From NCBI GenBank assembly GCA_910578885.1, contig CAJTSH010000029.1:1-34786 (forward strand): a stretch of DNA of 34,786 nucleotides, read 5' to 3'. This stretch comes from an uncultured Lachnospiraceae bacterium. Lineage in GTDB: Bacteria > Bacillota > Clostridia > Lachnospirales > Lachnospiraceae. Below the pieces are notes generated by a model. The model ran no database searches and was not told the origin of the DNA. It saw nothing but the letters and a program-made list of their open reading frames with translations. Position numbers and translations under genes: made by a program. Shown in pieces: positions 6,413-15,400 of this stretch; the stretch's first letter is position 1; every line of letters starts with the position of its first letter.

Positions 6413-8737
6413 ATGAGACAATCAATTATTTCAGTTGTTTTAGCGCTGTGTTTATGCATTCCTTCCCAGTCAGTGGCATACGCATGGCAGGAAGATCCTT
6501 CGCTGCAAGTGGATGTTCTTACGGAAGAATCCACATCCGGACTGGTTACCCGTGATAGTACGATTCCTACCCCGGCGGAAGTTTATGAGGCCATGATCGC
6601 ACTGAAGGATCAGGATGCGTATAAGGAGGGAACGACCTGGACCGACTATGAGCCTTATTCAGACTCATTGGGATATTACCGTTGGCATGGAGGAACCCTT
6701 GATGGGAAGAATATCAGTGCCGTGGGCTGCGTAGCCTTCGCTTTTATACTCAGCGATGCGGCATTTGGCAGTCTGCCGGCCAGGATGTACGCAGAGGGTG
6801 AGTTTACATTTGCGGACATAAAAGTCGGAGATATCCTGAGGGTAAGCAATGACGCCCATACCGTGATTGTACTTGAGGTGAGCGATGCGGGCGTGGTCGT
6901 TGCCGAAGGAAACATCAGCACTGGAGACCACAAAGGTAAGGTTCATTGGGGACGGGCGATATCTAAGGAAGGGGTGATGAGCAATACCAGCCATTATATC
7001 ACCCGCTATCCGGAAGGCTATGTCCCGCCGAATGATCCGGAGGCCAACGTATCAATTGCAAAGGGAACTCTTGACGGAGGGCTTGTCTGGAATCTGACGA
7101 AGGCGGGTACGCTGACCATCTCCGGCAAAGGGGATATGCCGGATTTCGGAAGTACCGGAGATCAGCCGTGGAGCAATAACAGCAGTCAAATACGGAAGGT
7201 CATTATCGGGGATGGCGTTACCAGTATAGGTTCTTGTGCTTTTTGGAACTGCGGGGTTCTTAGCGCAGAGATTTCCACCAGTGTGACAACAATTGGCAAC
7301 AGCGCGTTCCGTGCTTCTTCGATTATTTCCGCGACCATTCCCTCCGGCGTGAAAACCATCGGCGACAGCGCTTTCCGCGAATGTCAAAATCTTAGCTCGG
7401 TGACTGTTTCCAAAGGGGTGGAAACAATCGGCCAAAATGCTTTCCGCGCATGCACAAGTCTCACCTCTATAGCCTTGCCTGACAGTATTGGGGAGGTGGG
7501 CGCCGCCGCATTTTTTCAATGTACGGCACTGACAAGCGCGACGTTTGCTCCCGGCAGCAAGCAGGTAAAGATGGGCGACAATATGTTTACGAAATGCTAT
7601 TATCTGATGAGTGTATCACTGCCAAAAAATATAGACTGCATTGGTGAGGGTATGTTCCAGAATTGCCTTATGCTTGCCGGAATAGAAATTCCGCAAGGTG
7701 CGGAAAGCATCGGAGCGTCAGCATTCGCTTCCTGTTCCGGTTTTACCACTGTCCTAATTCCGGATAGCGTAACAACAATAGGGATAGCTGCATTCTCAAA
7801 TTGTCCTTTGACGGATATATACTTTTTCGGCACCGAAGCGCAGTGGAACAGCATAAGTAAAATAGGTGATACGGCATCGGCAGTGTTAAAGGCGACTATA
7901 CATTATAACTATACTCCCCCTACCAGCCCTGATCCTGATGATGGTGACGACAACGATAACAACAACGGAGACAATCCAGGAAACGGAGACAATCCAGAAA
8001 ACGGTGATAATTCAGGAAGCGGAGGCAATTCAGGAAATGTAGATAATCCAGAAAACGGAGGCAATTCAGGAAGCGGCGAAAGTCAGACACCGTTTGCAAA
8101 AGGCGAAACCTTTACGATAAGCAAAGTAACTTATAAAATAACAAAAGTCGGCGAAGAAGTGGAAATGACAACGTCAAAATCTACGGCAGCGAAGGTTTCC
8201 ATCAATACAGTCACAGGTACGGACGGTGTAAAGTATAAAGTAACCTCCATTGGGTCAAAGGCAATGCAGAACAATAAGAAGATGACGAGACTGACCATTG
8301 GAACTAATGTAAAAACGATTGGAGCAAATGCATTCTCTGGCTGTACGAAGCTGACGACAGTTGCTTTCGGTAAGAACGTAGCCACAATCGGAGCAAGCGC
8401 ATTCAAAGGATGTACCTCATTAAAGAAGACGCTAACCCTGCCGGACAGCGTAAAGACGATCGGAGCAAGTGCATTCTCCGGCTGCAATAAGATTACGGCA
8501 GTTACCATCGGTAAGACATCGAAATCAAGTCTGACGACAATCGGAAAGAGTACATTTAACGGATGCAAGAAACTTGGCAAAGTAACGATCAAGTCAACAA
8601 AGCTTAGTTCCGTAGGAAAACAGGCGTTCAAGGGTACGAAATCCAGCCTGAAGGTGAAAGTACCGTCCAAGCGATTAACCAAGTATAAGAAGATTCTTAA
8701 AAAAGCGGGATTGAAGGTCAAACAGGTAACAAAATAA
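6413..8737 (+). CDS. secreted BspA-type leucine-rich-repeat protein with papain-like N-terminal domain
   Basis: This 774-aa exported protein has a signal peptide over about residues 1-24 (hydrophobic core, AYA-W cleavage site). Residues about 45-205 look like an NlpC/CHAP-like papain fold, with candidate catalytic C106 (SAVGCVAFAF) and H149 (DAHTVIVLEV). Residues about 285-490 are BspA/LRR_5 repeats of the form xxIGxxAFxxCxxLTxVxIP. An Asp/Asn/Gly/Pro/Ser-rich linker spans about 505-560. A second LRR_5 block (about 610-745) precedes a Lys-rich tail (KKILKKAGLKVKQ). There is no LPXTG anchor. It has its own promoter and an AAGGAGG site. Such proteins usually act in surface adhesion. Peptidase or amidase activity is a hypothesis from the Cys/His spacing. 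Confidence 0.85.
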   Translation: MRQSIISVVLALCLCIPSQSVAYAWQEDPSLQVDVLTEESTSGLVTRDSTIPTPAEVYEAMIALKDQDAYKEGTTWTDYEPYSDSLGYYRWHGGTLDGKNISAVGCVAFAFILSDAAFGSLPARMYAEGEFTFADIKVGDILRVSNDAHTVIVLEVSDAGVVVAEGNISTGDHKGKVHWGRAISKEGVMSNTSHYITRYPEGYVPPNDPEANVSIAKGTLDGGLVWNLTKAGTLTISGKGDMPDFGSTGDQPWSNNSSQIRKVIIGDGVTSIGSCAFWNCGVLSAEISTSVTTIGNSAFRASSIISATIPSGVKTIGDSAFRECQNLSSVTVSKGVETIGQNAFRACTSLTSIALPDSIGEVGAAAFFQCTALTSATFAPGSKQVKMGDNMFTKCYYLMSVSLPKNIDCIGEGMFQNCLMLAGIEIPQGAESIGASAFASCSGFTTVLIPDSVTTIGIAAFSNCPLTDIYFFGTEAQWNSISKIGDTASAVLKATIHYNYTPPTSPDPDDGDDNDNNNGDNPGNGDNPENGDNSGSGGNSGNVDNPENGGNSGSGESQTPFAKGETFTISKVTYKITKVGEEVEMTTSKSTAAKVSINTVTGTDGVKYKVTSIGSKAMQNNKKMTRLTIGTNVKTIGANAFSGCTKLTTVAFGKNVATIGASAFKGCTSLKKTLTLPDSVKTIGASAFSGCNKITAVTIGKTSKSSLTTIGKSTFNGCKKLGKVTIKSTKLSSVGKQAFKGTKSSLKVKVPSKRLTKYKKILKKAGLKVKQVTK

Positions 8738-8821
8738 TCGTTTTTTGTAAGAAATAACCAGCATTTGAAAAAGCAGAGCTGGCATTAGGAGGTATCCAAA
8801 GAAATATACGGAGGTAAAAAA

Positions 8822-9151
8822 GTGGCTATTACAGTAAATATTTATTACAGTGGTACAAACGGAAGTGCAAAAAGATTTGCGGAAGAAATGGTTTCAAACG
8901 GAATCGTCAGCGATATCCGTGCAGAAGATGGAAATATCAGATATGAATATTTTTTTCCGATGGAAGATGGGGAAACGGTGCTGTTAATTGACAGTTGGAA
9001 AGACCAGAATTCTTTAGATGCACATCATGCTTCAGCTATGATGGAACAAATTACCAAACTTCGGGAGAAGTATGGCTTACATATGAAAGTAGAACGGTAT
9101 CTGTCTGATGAAGCCGGAATTCCGGATACAGATAAGGCATTTATTGTGTAG
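8822..9151 (+). CDS. small ABM-superfamily protein (putative quinol monooxygenase)
   Basis: This 109-aa cytoplasmic protein starts at GTG 8822, with GGAGG at 8810-8814. A beta-alpha-beta ferredoxin-like pattern is visible: strand ITVNIYY, helix SAKRFAEEMV, strand YEYFFPMEDGETVLLIDSWKD (19 residues from EYFF) and helix SLDAHHASAMMEQITKLRE. The xxxDSWxDQxxLDAHHAS motif is the signature of the antibiotic-biosynthesis-monooxygenase fold, as in YgiN-type enzymes. No cofactor site is expected in this family. It is 46 bases ahead of the GNAT gene and probably co-transcribed with it. Substrate unknown. Confidence 0.75.
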   Translation: MAITVNIYYSGTNGSAKRFAEEMVSNGIVSDIRAEDGNIRYEYFFPMEDGETVLLIDSWKDQNSLDAHHASAMMEQITKLREKYGLHMKVERYLSDEAGIPDTDKAFIV

Positions 9152-9197
9152 ATTTTATATCAAATGAGTAATAGAAAGACAAGTGAAAAGGTAGATC

Positions 9198-9653
9198 ATG
9201 GAAACGAAAATATACGACTTCTTACAAAAAGACGCTGTACAGATCAGAACTGCGGTATTCATGGAAGAGCAGCAGTTTAAGAATGAATTCGATGAAACAG
9301 ATCAGCAATGCCGCCATCTGGTAATCTATGACATGGATATGCCTATTGCGGCTTGCAGAGTGATTCGGCAGGACAAAAGACATTATGTAATAGGCAGAAT
9401 TGCTGTGGTTCAGGCATATCGGGGGAAGGGAATAGGCAGAATCGTGATTAACGAAGCAGAAAAATATATAAAAAAAGAAGGCGGCGCTTTTGTGCATTTA
9501 TCGGCACAAGTACGTGTTCAGGCGTTTTATGAAAAAATGGGATATGTATGCGAAGGAGATACTTATATGGATGAGCATTGCCTTCATATTCAAATGAAAA
9601 AAGACCTGTTTGGAAGTTTCGGAAAGGAGAAAGCAAATGAAAAAAGCAATTAA
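9198..9653 (+). CDS. GNAT-family N-acetyltransferase
   Basis: This 151-aa cytoplasmic enzyme carries the GNAT fold. Motif A with the acetyl-CoA pyrophosphate loop reads IGRIAVVQAYRGKGIGR (about residues 68-84), followed by the helix IVINEAEKYIKK. Motif B is VQAFYEKMGYVCEGDTYMDE near the C-terminus. The N-terminal part (RTAVFMEEQQFKNEFDETD) resembles the ElaA/YjcF subgroup. The acceptor is unknown. ATG 9198 follows AAAAGGTAG. The 3' end overlaps the chemoreceptor start at 9637 by 17 bases, so translation of the two is probably coupled. Confidence 0.85.
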   Translation: METKIYDFLQKDAVQIRTAVFMEEQQFKNEFDETDQQCRHLVIYDMDMPIAACRVIRQDKRHYVIGRIAVVQAYRGKGIGRIVINEAEKYIKKEGGAFVHLSAQVRVQAFYEKMGYVCEGDTYMDEHCLHIQMKKDLFGSFGKEKANEKSN

Positions 9654-11328
9654 TCAGTCTCTGTTGAGCTTGATTTTAAACGGGGTATCAATCCTTGCAC
9701 TATTGTTCATGATGTATTCGCTGCTGTCATATAGCAGAGTGAGCGGACAGCTCAGCGATGCGAATGAGGTGCGTTATGAGCTGACATATAATGCCAACCG
9801 TTTTATGAATGGCTCGTCTTATCTGACGAATGAGGTACGGGCATATGCAGCAACTGGTGACAAGAGGCATTACGATAATTATTGGGAAGAAGTCAATACG
9901 CTGAAAAATCGTGATTTGGGTGTTGCGGCAATGCAGGAAATAGGAATTACGGAAGAGGAACAGGCGATGATAGATGCTATGTTTTCTCTTTCCAATGAAT
10001 TGGTTCCCCTTGAGGAGAACGCTATGGAAGAAGTGCAGAATGGGGATAGGGAGTCTGCGCTTGACTACGTGTACGGGACACAGTACAGTGCATCAATTAC
10101 GGAAATTAATAGTTTGAAAGAACAGTTTCTGGCAGATTTAGATAAGAGGACGCTGGAACAGGTAGAGGAATTGTTTCAGAAAGCGGACGATATTAAGATT
10201 ATGATATTTCTTGCACTGCTTCTGGTTGGCGTCATGCAGCTGATTAATATGGCAATATCAAGATGGCGGATACTTAGACCGGTGATTAAGGTCAAAGACC
10301 AGATGGAAGAAATATCCAAGGGAAATCTTTCAGCAGAGTTTCCGCTGCGCTCTGATACTTCCGAAATCGGAAGACTGGTTGAATCAATCCATGAGACAAA
10401 GCGGGAGCTGAGAAAGTACATAAGTGATATTGATTCAAAGCTGGCGCAGATGGCGCAGGGAAATATGGATTTGACAATAGACAGCGATTATCTGGGAGAG
10501 TTTCAGCCGATTCAGAATGCCATGAGCCAGATATTGGATGCTCTGAATCAGGCTTTGTTTAGGATTAATCTGACGGCTGACCGGGTGTCTGAAGAGTCAA
10601 ATCAGATGGCGAGCGGAGCACAGATGCTTTCGGAGGGCACTGTGGAGCAGGCGGCGGCTGTTCAGGAGCTGACAGCCAGTATTCAGGATATTTCCAAACA
10701 AGTGTCCTATACCTCGCAGGATGCAGATGATGCCCGGAACTATTCTAAGGCTGCTACAGAACAGCTCGGCATCTGTGACCAGAAGATGGAGGCATTAAAG
10801 ACTGCTATGGAAGATATTTCAAAAGCATCCAAAGAGATTGGAGGAATTATAAAAACGATTGAAGATATTGCGTTCCAGACGAATATTCTGGCATTGAATG
10901 CAGCGGTTGAAGCATCACATGCTGGAATTGCGGGAAAAGGCTTTGCGGTTGTGGCGGACGAAGTGAAGAACCTTGCAAATAAGAGTTCGGTATCAGCACA
11001 AAATATTACGGAGCTTATTGAAAATTCTATGAAGCTGGTTCAGTATGGAACAACGTTGTCTGCCGATACAATGGAGGCTATGTCAACCGTTGTCTCCAGT
11101 GCGCAGAAATCGACGGAGATGGTAGAGCGCATTGCGGACTCGGCAAGGCAGCAGGTTCAATCAATTGATCAGATTTCCCAAGGTATGGAGCAGATTTCCG
11201 AAGTGGTTCAGACGAATGCGGCGACAGCAGAGAAATCAGCCGCATCTGCAAGAGAACTTCAAAGTCAGGCACAGGAACTGAAAATCTCGGTTCACCGTTT
11301 CAGGCTGCGCCAAAATATGGGGAATTGA
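9637..11328 (+). CDS. methyl-accepting chemotaxis protein
   Basis: This 563-aa transmembrane chemoreceptor has a first helix at about 8-32 and an all-helical extracytoplasmic domain of about 150 residues, of the four-helix-bundle type. The second helix lies at about 187-209, followed by a HAMP domain (about 210-262) and a long cytoplasmic coiled-coil signalling domain. The kinase-contacting tip reads IAFQTNILALNAAVEASHAG, then GKGFAVVADEVKNLA, close to consensus. There is no C-terminal CheR-binding pentapeptide. ATG 9637 is chosen over an upstream in-frame TTG at 9610 because GGAAAGGAGA (9621-9630) precedes it. It implies chemotaxis and probably motility. The ligand is unknown. Confidence 0.92.
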   Translation: MKKAINQSLLSLILNGVSILALLFMMYSLLSYSRVSGQLSDANEVRYELTYNANRFMNGSSYLTNEVRAYAATGDKRHYDNYWEEVNTLKNRDLGVAAMQEIGITEEEQAMIDAMFSLSNELVPLEENAMEEVQNGDRESALDYVYGTQYSASITEINSLKEQFLADLDKRTLEQVEELFQKADDIKIMIFLALLLVGVMQLINMAISRWRILRPVIKVKDQMEEISKGNLSAEFPLRSDTSEIGRLVESIHETKRELRKYISDIDSKLAQMAQGNMDLTIDSDYLGEFQPIQNAMSQILDALNQALFRINLTADRVSEESNQMASGAQMLSEGTVEQAAAVQELTASIQDISKQVSYTSQDADDARNYSKAATEQLGICDQKMEALKTAMEDISKASKEIGGIIKTIEDIAFQTNILALNAAVEASHAGIAGKGFAVVADEVKNLANKSSVSAQNITELIENSMKLVQYGTTLSADTMEAMSTVVSSAQKSTEMVERIADSARQQVQSIDQISQGMEQISEVVQTNAATAEKSAASARELQSQAQELKISVHRFRLRQNMGN

Positions 11329-11493
11329 CAAGGGGCTGTCTGTATAAGGGAGAATGTTGCTTTTTCACTACCCCAAAAGGACAATTCGTAACATTTTACT
11401 TCATTTTCAGAGGGAAATACCGAAATAAATGGTAAGAAAATAAGTGTAAATTCTTTTGGGATTTGGCAAGTAATAAAAAGAGGGTGGAAGCAT

Positions 11494-12105
11494 ATGAGCA
11501 TTCGATTACAGGGAAACTTTAGTTTTAACGTATTCAGCGTTTTGAATCCGGGATTAAAAAGTACCCAGCAAAAAATGGATCGGCAGAATGAACGGGATAA
11601 CAAAATAGCATATTTTGAAGATCAGAAGGAAAATCTAAAAAATATGACAGGCACTAGCTTGGAGGATATCAGCCGGAAGCTGGAGCTGCTTCATTCCTAT
11701 GAAGATCAGATTATGGCGGCAAAGGCAGAGTATAACAATGAGCAGATGCGCCACGTGATGGATGAGGCGGAGGAATTGGCAGAGAAGATTGCGGAGGAAG
11801 CAAAGAAGAATGAGCCAAAGACTCCCGAAGAGCGAAGGGAAGAAGAGCTGGAGGAAGCGCTTGGAATCGAGATCGAGGACAAAGACGGCTTGTTGGAAGA
11901 AGTCTTAGAGGAGATTCCGAATCTGACAGAGGAAGCACTGGAAGAAATGTCGGAAGAGAGCCTGGAAAGCGGAGCGGAACTGTTGGAGGAGAATACAGAG
12001 AGCTTAGACGAATTATCTGCTGTCAAGAAGCTGGAAGCGGCTTTGGAACAACAGCAGGTATCAGGGCAGGAGATAAAGTATAAGAGGATAGATATGTTAG
12101 TTTAG
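11494..12105 (+). CDS. Glu-rich coiled-coil protein of unknown function
   Basis: This 203-aa soluble protein has no signal peptide or membrane helix. Its N-terminus (MSIRLQGNFSFNVFSVLNPG) is not acidic. Residues about 25-105 are helical with heptads, and from about residue 85 the sequence is extremely Glu-rich (EERREEELEEALGIE, LLEEVLEEIPNLTEEALEEM). AGGGTGG (11481-11487) lies 6 bases before ATG 11494, and a strong terminator follows at 12150, so it is a single-gene unit after the chemoreceptor. Similar Glu-rich proteins recur in Lachnospiraceae, as far as I recall, without assigned roles. I do not propose a function. Confidence 0.75.
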   Translation: MSIRLQGNFSFNVFSVLNPGLKSTQQKMDRQNERDNKIAYFEDQKENLKNMTGTSLEDISRKLELLHSYEDQIMAAKAEYNNEQMRHVMDEAEELAEKIAEEAKKNEPKTPEERREEELEEALGIEIEDKDGLLEEVLEEIPNLTEEALEEMSEESLESGAELLEENTESLDELSAVKKLEAALEQQQVSGQEIKYKRIDMLV

Positions 12106-12149
12106 CAGATAATCCATGAAGGGAAATGAAAAGATTATATTTGTGCAAG

Positions 12150-12175
12150 AGCGTCTGAATCTCAGGCGCTTTTTT
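12150..12175 (+). terminator. rho-independent terminator after the Glu-rich gene
   Basis: AGCGTCTGA (12150-12158) pairs with TCAGGCGCT (12162-12170) through one G-T wobble, with a 3-base loop, and runs into a T tract (12170-12175). Confidence 0.85.
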
Positions 12176-12423
12176 GCTGTCCATTTTAAAGGAGAGACTG
12201 CTTGTGAGAGATTACCTGTAGGAGAAAAAGATTTGTGCAGTAATAACAAGAAAAACCAGAACAATTTTAAGAATAGGCAAAATAATTTATAAAAAGAAGA
12301 TGAAAAGGTGTTATTTTTTTGTTGAAATAATAAAAAAATGTCACTTGTCTAAAAAAAAAGAATCTTTAGAGGAAAAGCAATCCAGAGTATAATTATTATA
12401 AAATAAAAAGAGAGGGGAAATAT
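12176..12423 (+). promoter_or_regulatory. AT-rich leader region of the glucanase gene with candidate promoter
   Basis: This gap is very AT-rich with A and T tracts and no coding potential. The best promoter is TTTAGA (12365-12370), 17 bases, then TATAAT (12388-12393). The -10 is perfect and the -35 is weak, which may indicate activator dependence. GAGAGGGG before ATG 12424 is the ribosome site. Confidence 0.5.
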
Positions 12424-15400
12424 ATGAAGAAGAGAAAGATAAAGGTGGGGAAAAATATTGCGGCGTTTGCGTTAGCGGTAGCTACAATATTTACTTCGGT
12501 AGATCTGTCGGCATTGGCAGGTGTGCTTGAGAGTGATGCGAATGTGTTTTTTATTGATAATGGAGGATATCGGACGGAGGTATTCGGCGTTGGTACGAGC
12601 GATTGGGGAAGCTCATGGCAGAACCGTACCGAGACGCTGCCGCCGGCAACAACATATCTGACGGACAATTACCGTGAGACAGTCGGGACCGTACCGACGA
12701 GTGACTGGGCGAGTTCTGTGGTATTCGACCAGTATTCCGAGTCTTTGTATGCACATCCCTTGGCATACCGGGCGGCAAGCAACGGTATGCAGATGGCGGC
12801 TCCGGCGGTGACGGATACCACTTCCTATGTGGACAATGAGCCGATGGTGGAGAGCCTGTTAAATGACGGGACGGTGGAGCTTGTTGTGGGAGCAGACGGA
12901 TTTACGGCAAAGGACGCCCGCGTGGATAAGACGACAGACTGGACCTATGAGCTTGTAATGGCAAATACGGCTGGAACAAGTGCAATGCGTGCAACAATTG
13001 CAAAGGGAACGCCATATGCGTATTATACCTTTGAGAACCTCTCTCCTACTATTTCACTGGGAGCAGGAGCGACGAATCTGGCAATTTATAAAAACAGCGC
13101 TTCTTCCAATATTTTAGGGATAAGCCTGACAAATAAAAAGGATAATAAGACACATTATTATGGCGTCTATGCACCGGCGGGAACGACCTGGACAAATGCA
13201 GGAGGCAAGCTGACTGCGAAGCTGCCTTCCGGAGCAAATTATTTGTCGGTTGCCATTCTGCCGGATAACAGTGATGCGGCATTTGCGCTGTATGAAACGT
13301 ATGCGTTCAATTTTATTACAGATACAAAGGTGGAATGGGAATATCATCCGAATGAGAGCAAGGTCTATACAAAATATAGTGTGACCACGACGAACATGCA
13401 GACGAACGCCGAGGGCGGCGATACAATTATCGCGATGTATCCGCACCAGTGGCGTTATGCGGATGAAAGTTTTACCGGATATACCTATGATACGATTCGA
13501 GGTACGATGAAAACAATTGTGGGCAGCAGTTATATTACCGCAATGACCTACAACGGTATTTTATCTGCGCTTCCGGTGACGGCGGATGAGAGCTATATCG
13601 GAGAGATAAAGAACCAGTTGGGCTATCTGTATGATTATCGGAAGAACAAAGACGACCCGAAATGGATTGTCTGGCTGGAAGGACAGTATGGCGGTTATGA
13701 TACATATTGGGTAGGCAAAAACTTAAATACTCTGACAGAAGCTATTTTCCTTGCAGGGCAGTTTGAGGATGCGGATATGCAGGCGATGACCTCTGAAATG
13801 GTAGAGGGAGTGGCAGAATATTTACAGTTTTGGTTTAATCCAAAGGACGGCTATGAGAGCGGCAATAATGTGGATGATTATTTCTATTACCATGAGGATT
13901 ATGGAACGCTGATTGGTTATCCGGCTTCCTACAGCTCTGACTTAGAGGTGAATGACCATCATTTCCATTATGGCTATTGGATTAAAGCGGCAGCGGCTGT
14001 TGCGATGAATGATTCAAATTGGGCAAGCCAGTGGGGCGGCATGGTATATGAATTGATTAGTGATATCGCCAATACCAACAGGGACGGCAGCAGCTATAAT
14101 GCGAACAGTCCTGCAAAATATCCGTTTCTTCGGAATTTTGATATTTACGAGGGGCATTCATGGGCGTCCGGTGTGGCAAATTATGAATATGATGCAAACG
14201 GGAATCTGATTGACCCTAACGGAGGGCTTTCCGGCGGTAATAATCAGGAATCCTCCTCGGAGTCTGTGAACGCATGGTCCTCTTTGATCTTGTGGGGCGA
14301 GGCAGTTGGAGATACGAGAATCAGAGATCTGGGCGTATACCTCTATACGACGGAAGTTGCGGCTATTGAGGACTACTATTATGACGTACATGAAGAAGTT
14401 TTTACGGATTCATATAAGAGCGAAGGAAATTATGACATTCAGACAGTGACCAGATTATTTGGCGGGCGTTATGACCATACGGCGTGGTGGACGGAAGACC
14501 CGATTGAGGTAACTACGATTACGATGCTTCCGATTAACGGAGCCTCCTTATATCTTGGAAAATATCCGGATAAGGTAAAAGCTGTTGTTGACAGTATTGA
14601 TGAGACAAGCAAGCAATGGACGACTTATGTACCGAACAAACAGCAGATCTGCGACCGGTACGGCAAGACGGATATGCTGACAGACCCGGAAACACATCAG
14701 GATGTTCTGGCAGAATATTATGCATATTATAATGCAGAGGAAGCGCTTGCGCGCTGGGATTCTTCAGACCAAGGGAAGGTAGAGAGCGGGGAGTCAAGAG
14801 CGCATACGCTTGCCTATATTACCAGTTTGAAAGAGTATGGAACACAGGATTTCTCGGTGACAGGAAGCACGCCGCTTTCACTTGTGTTAAGTAAAAATGG
14901 TGTAAAGACTTATATTGCTGAGAATGTGACGAACCAGCAGCAGCGTGTTTACTTTACGGACGGAGCTTATATTGACGTACCCGCAAACAGCACTTATAAG
15001 GGCGCAAAGACCGGAGACGGGGACAATCCAGATGTAGACGACAGTGAGATTTTGGGACCGCAGAAGAAATACAATCTGGAAGTATATAAAGAGAAGCTGA
15101 ATGGTAACGGTTATGATATGACAAGCAGAACGGTGAATGTAAAGACGGAGGAAAATTCCTATACTTACACACCGGCAGAAATTATGGGATTTACCTTTGA
15201 TGCATCAGCCGCAAATCACTTAACGGTCAATGTGACAGAGGGAACGATTGAGACCGTGAAGGTATATTATAAGAGAAATTCCTACACCGTTTCCTATGAA
15301 TTAAACGGCGGAACGAATGCGGCGGGCAATCCTGCGCAGTATCGTTATGGGGAAAATGTAGAGTTAAAGCCGGCAGAAAAGACAGGAGCAGTGTTCTATG

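Noticed and set aside
8131..8721. Minus-strand frame of 196 codons
   Set aside because: It is antisense to the second LRR block, and its repeated pattern only mirrors the LRR repeats. No start signal.
8756..8790. CCAGC/GCTGG hairpin as terminator after the LRR gene
   Set aside because: Only five base pairs with a long loop and no T tract following.
9610..9636. TTG start for the chemoreceptor
   Set aside because: A strong ribosome site lies between it and ATG 9637, and the extra residues (MEVSERRKQ) are not part of the first membrane helix.
11389..11430. Sigma-28 (flagellar) promoter before the Glu-rich gene
   Set aside because: A partial match to CCGATAA (ACCGAAATAA) was seen, but no TAAA box at the right spacing.
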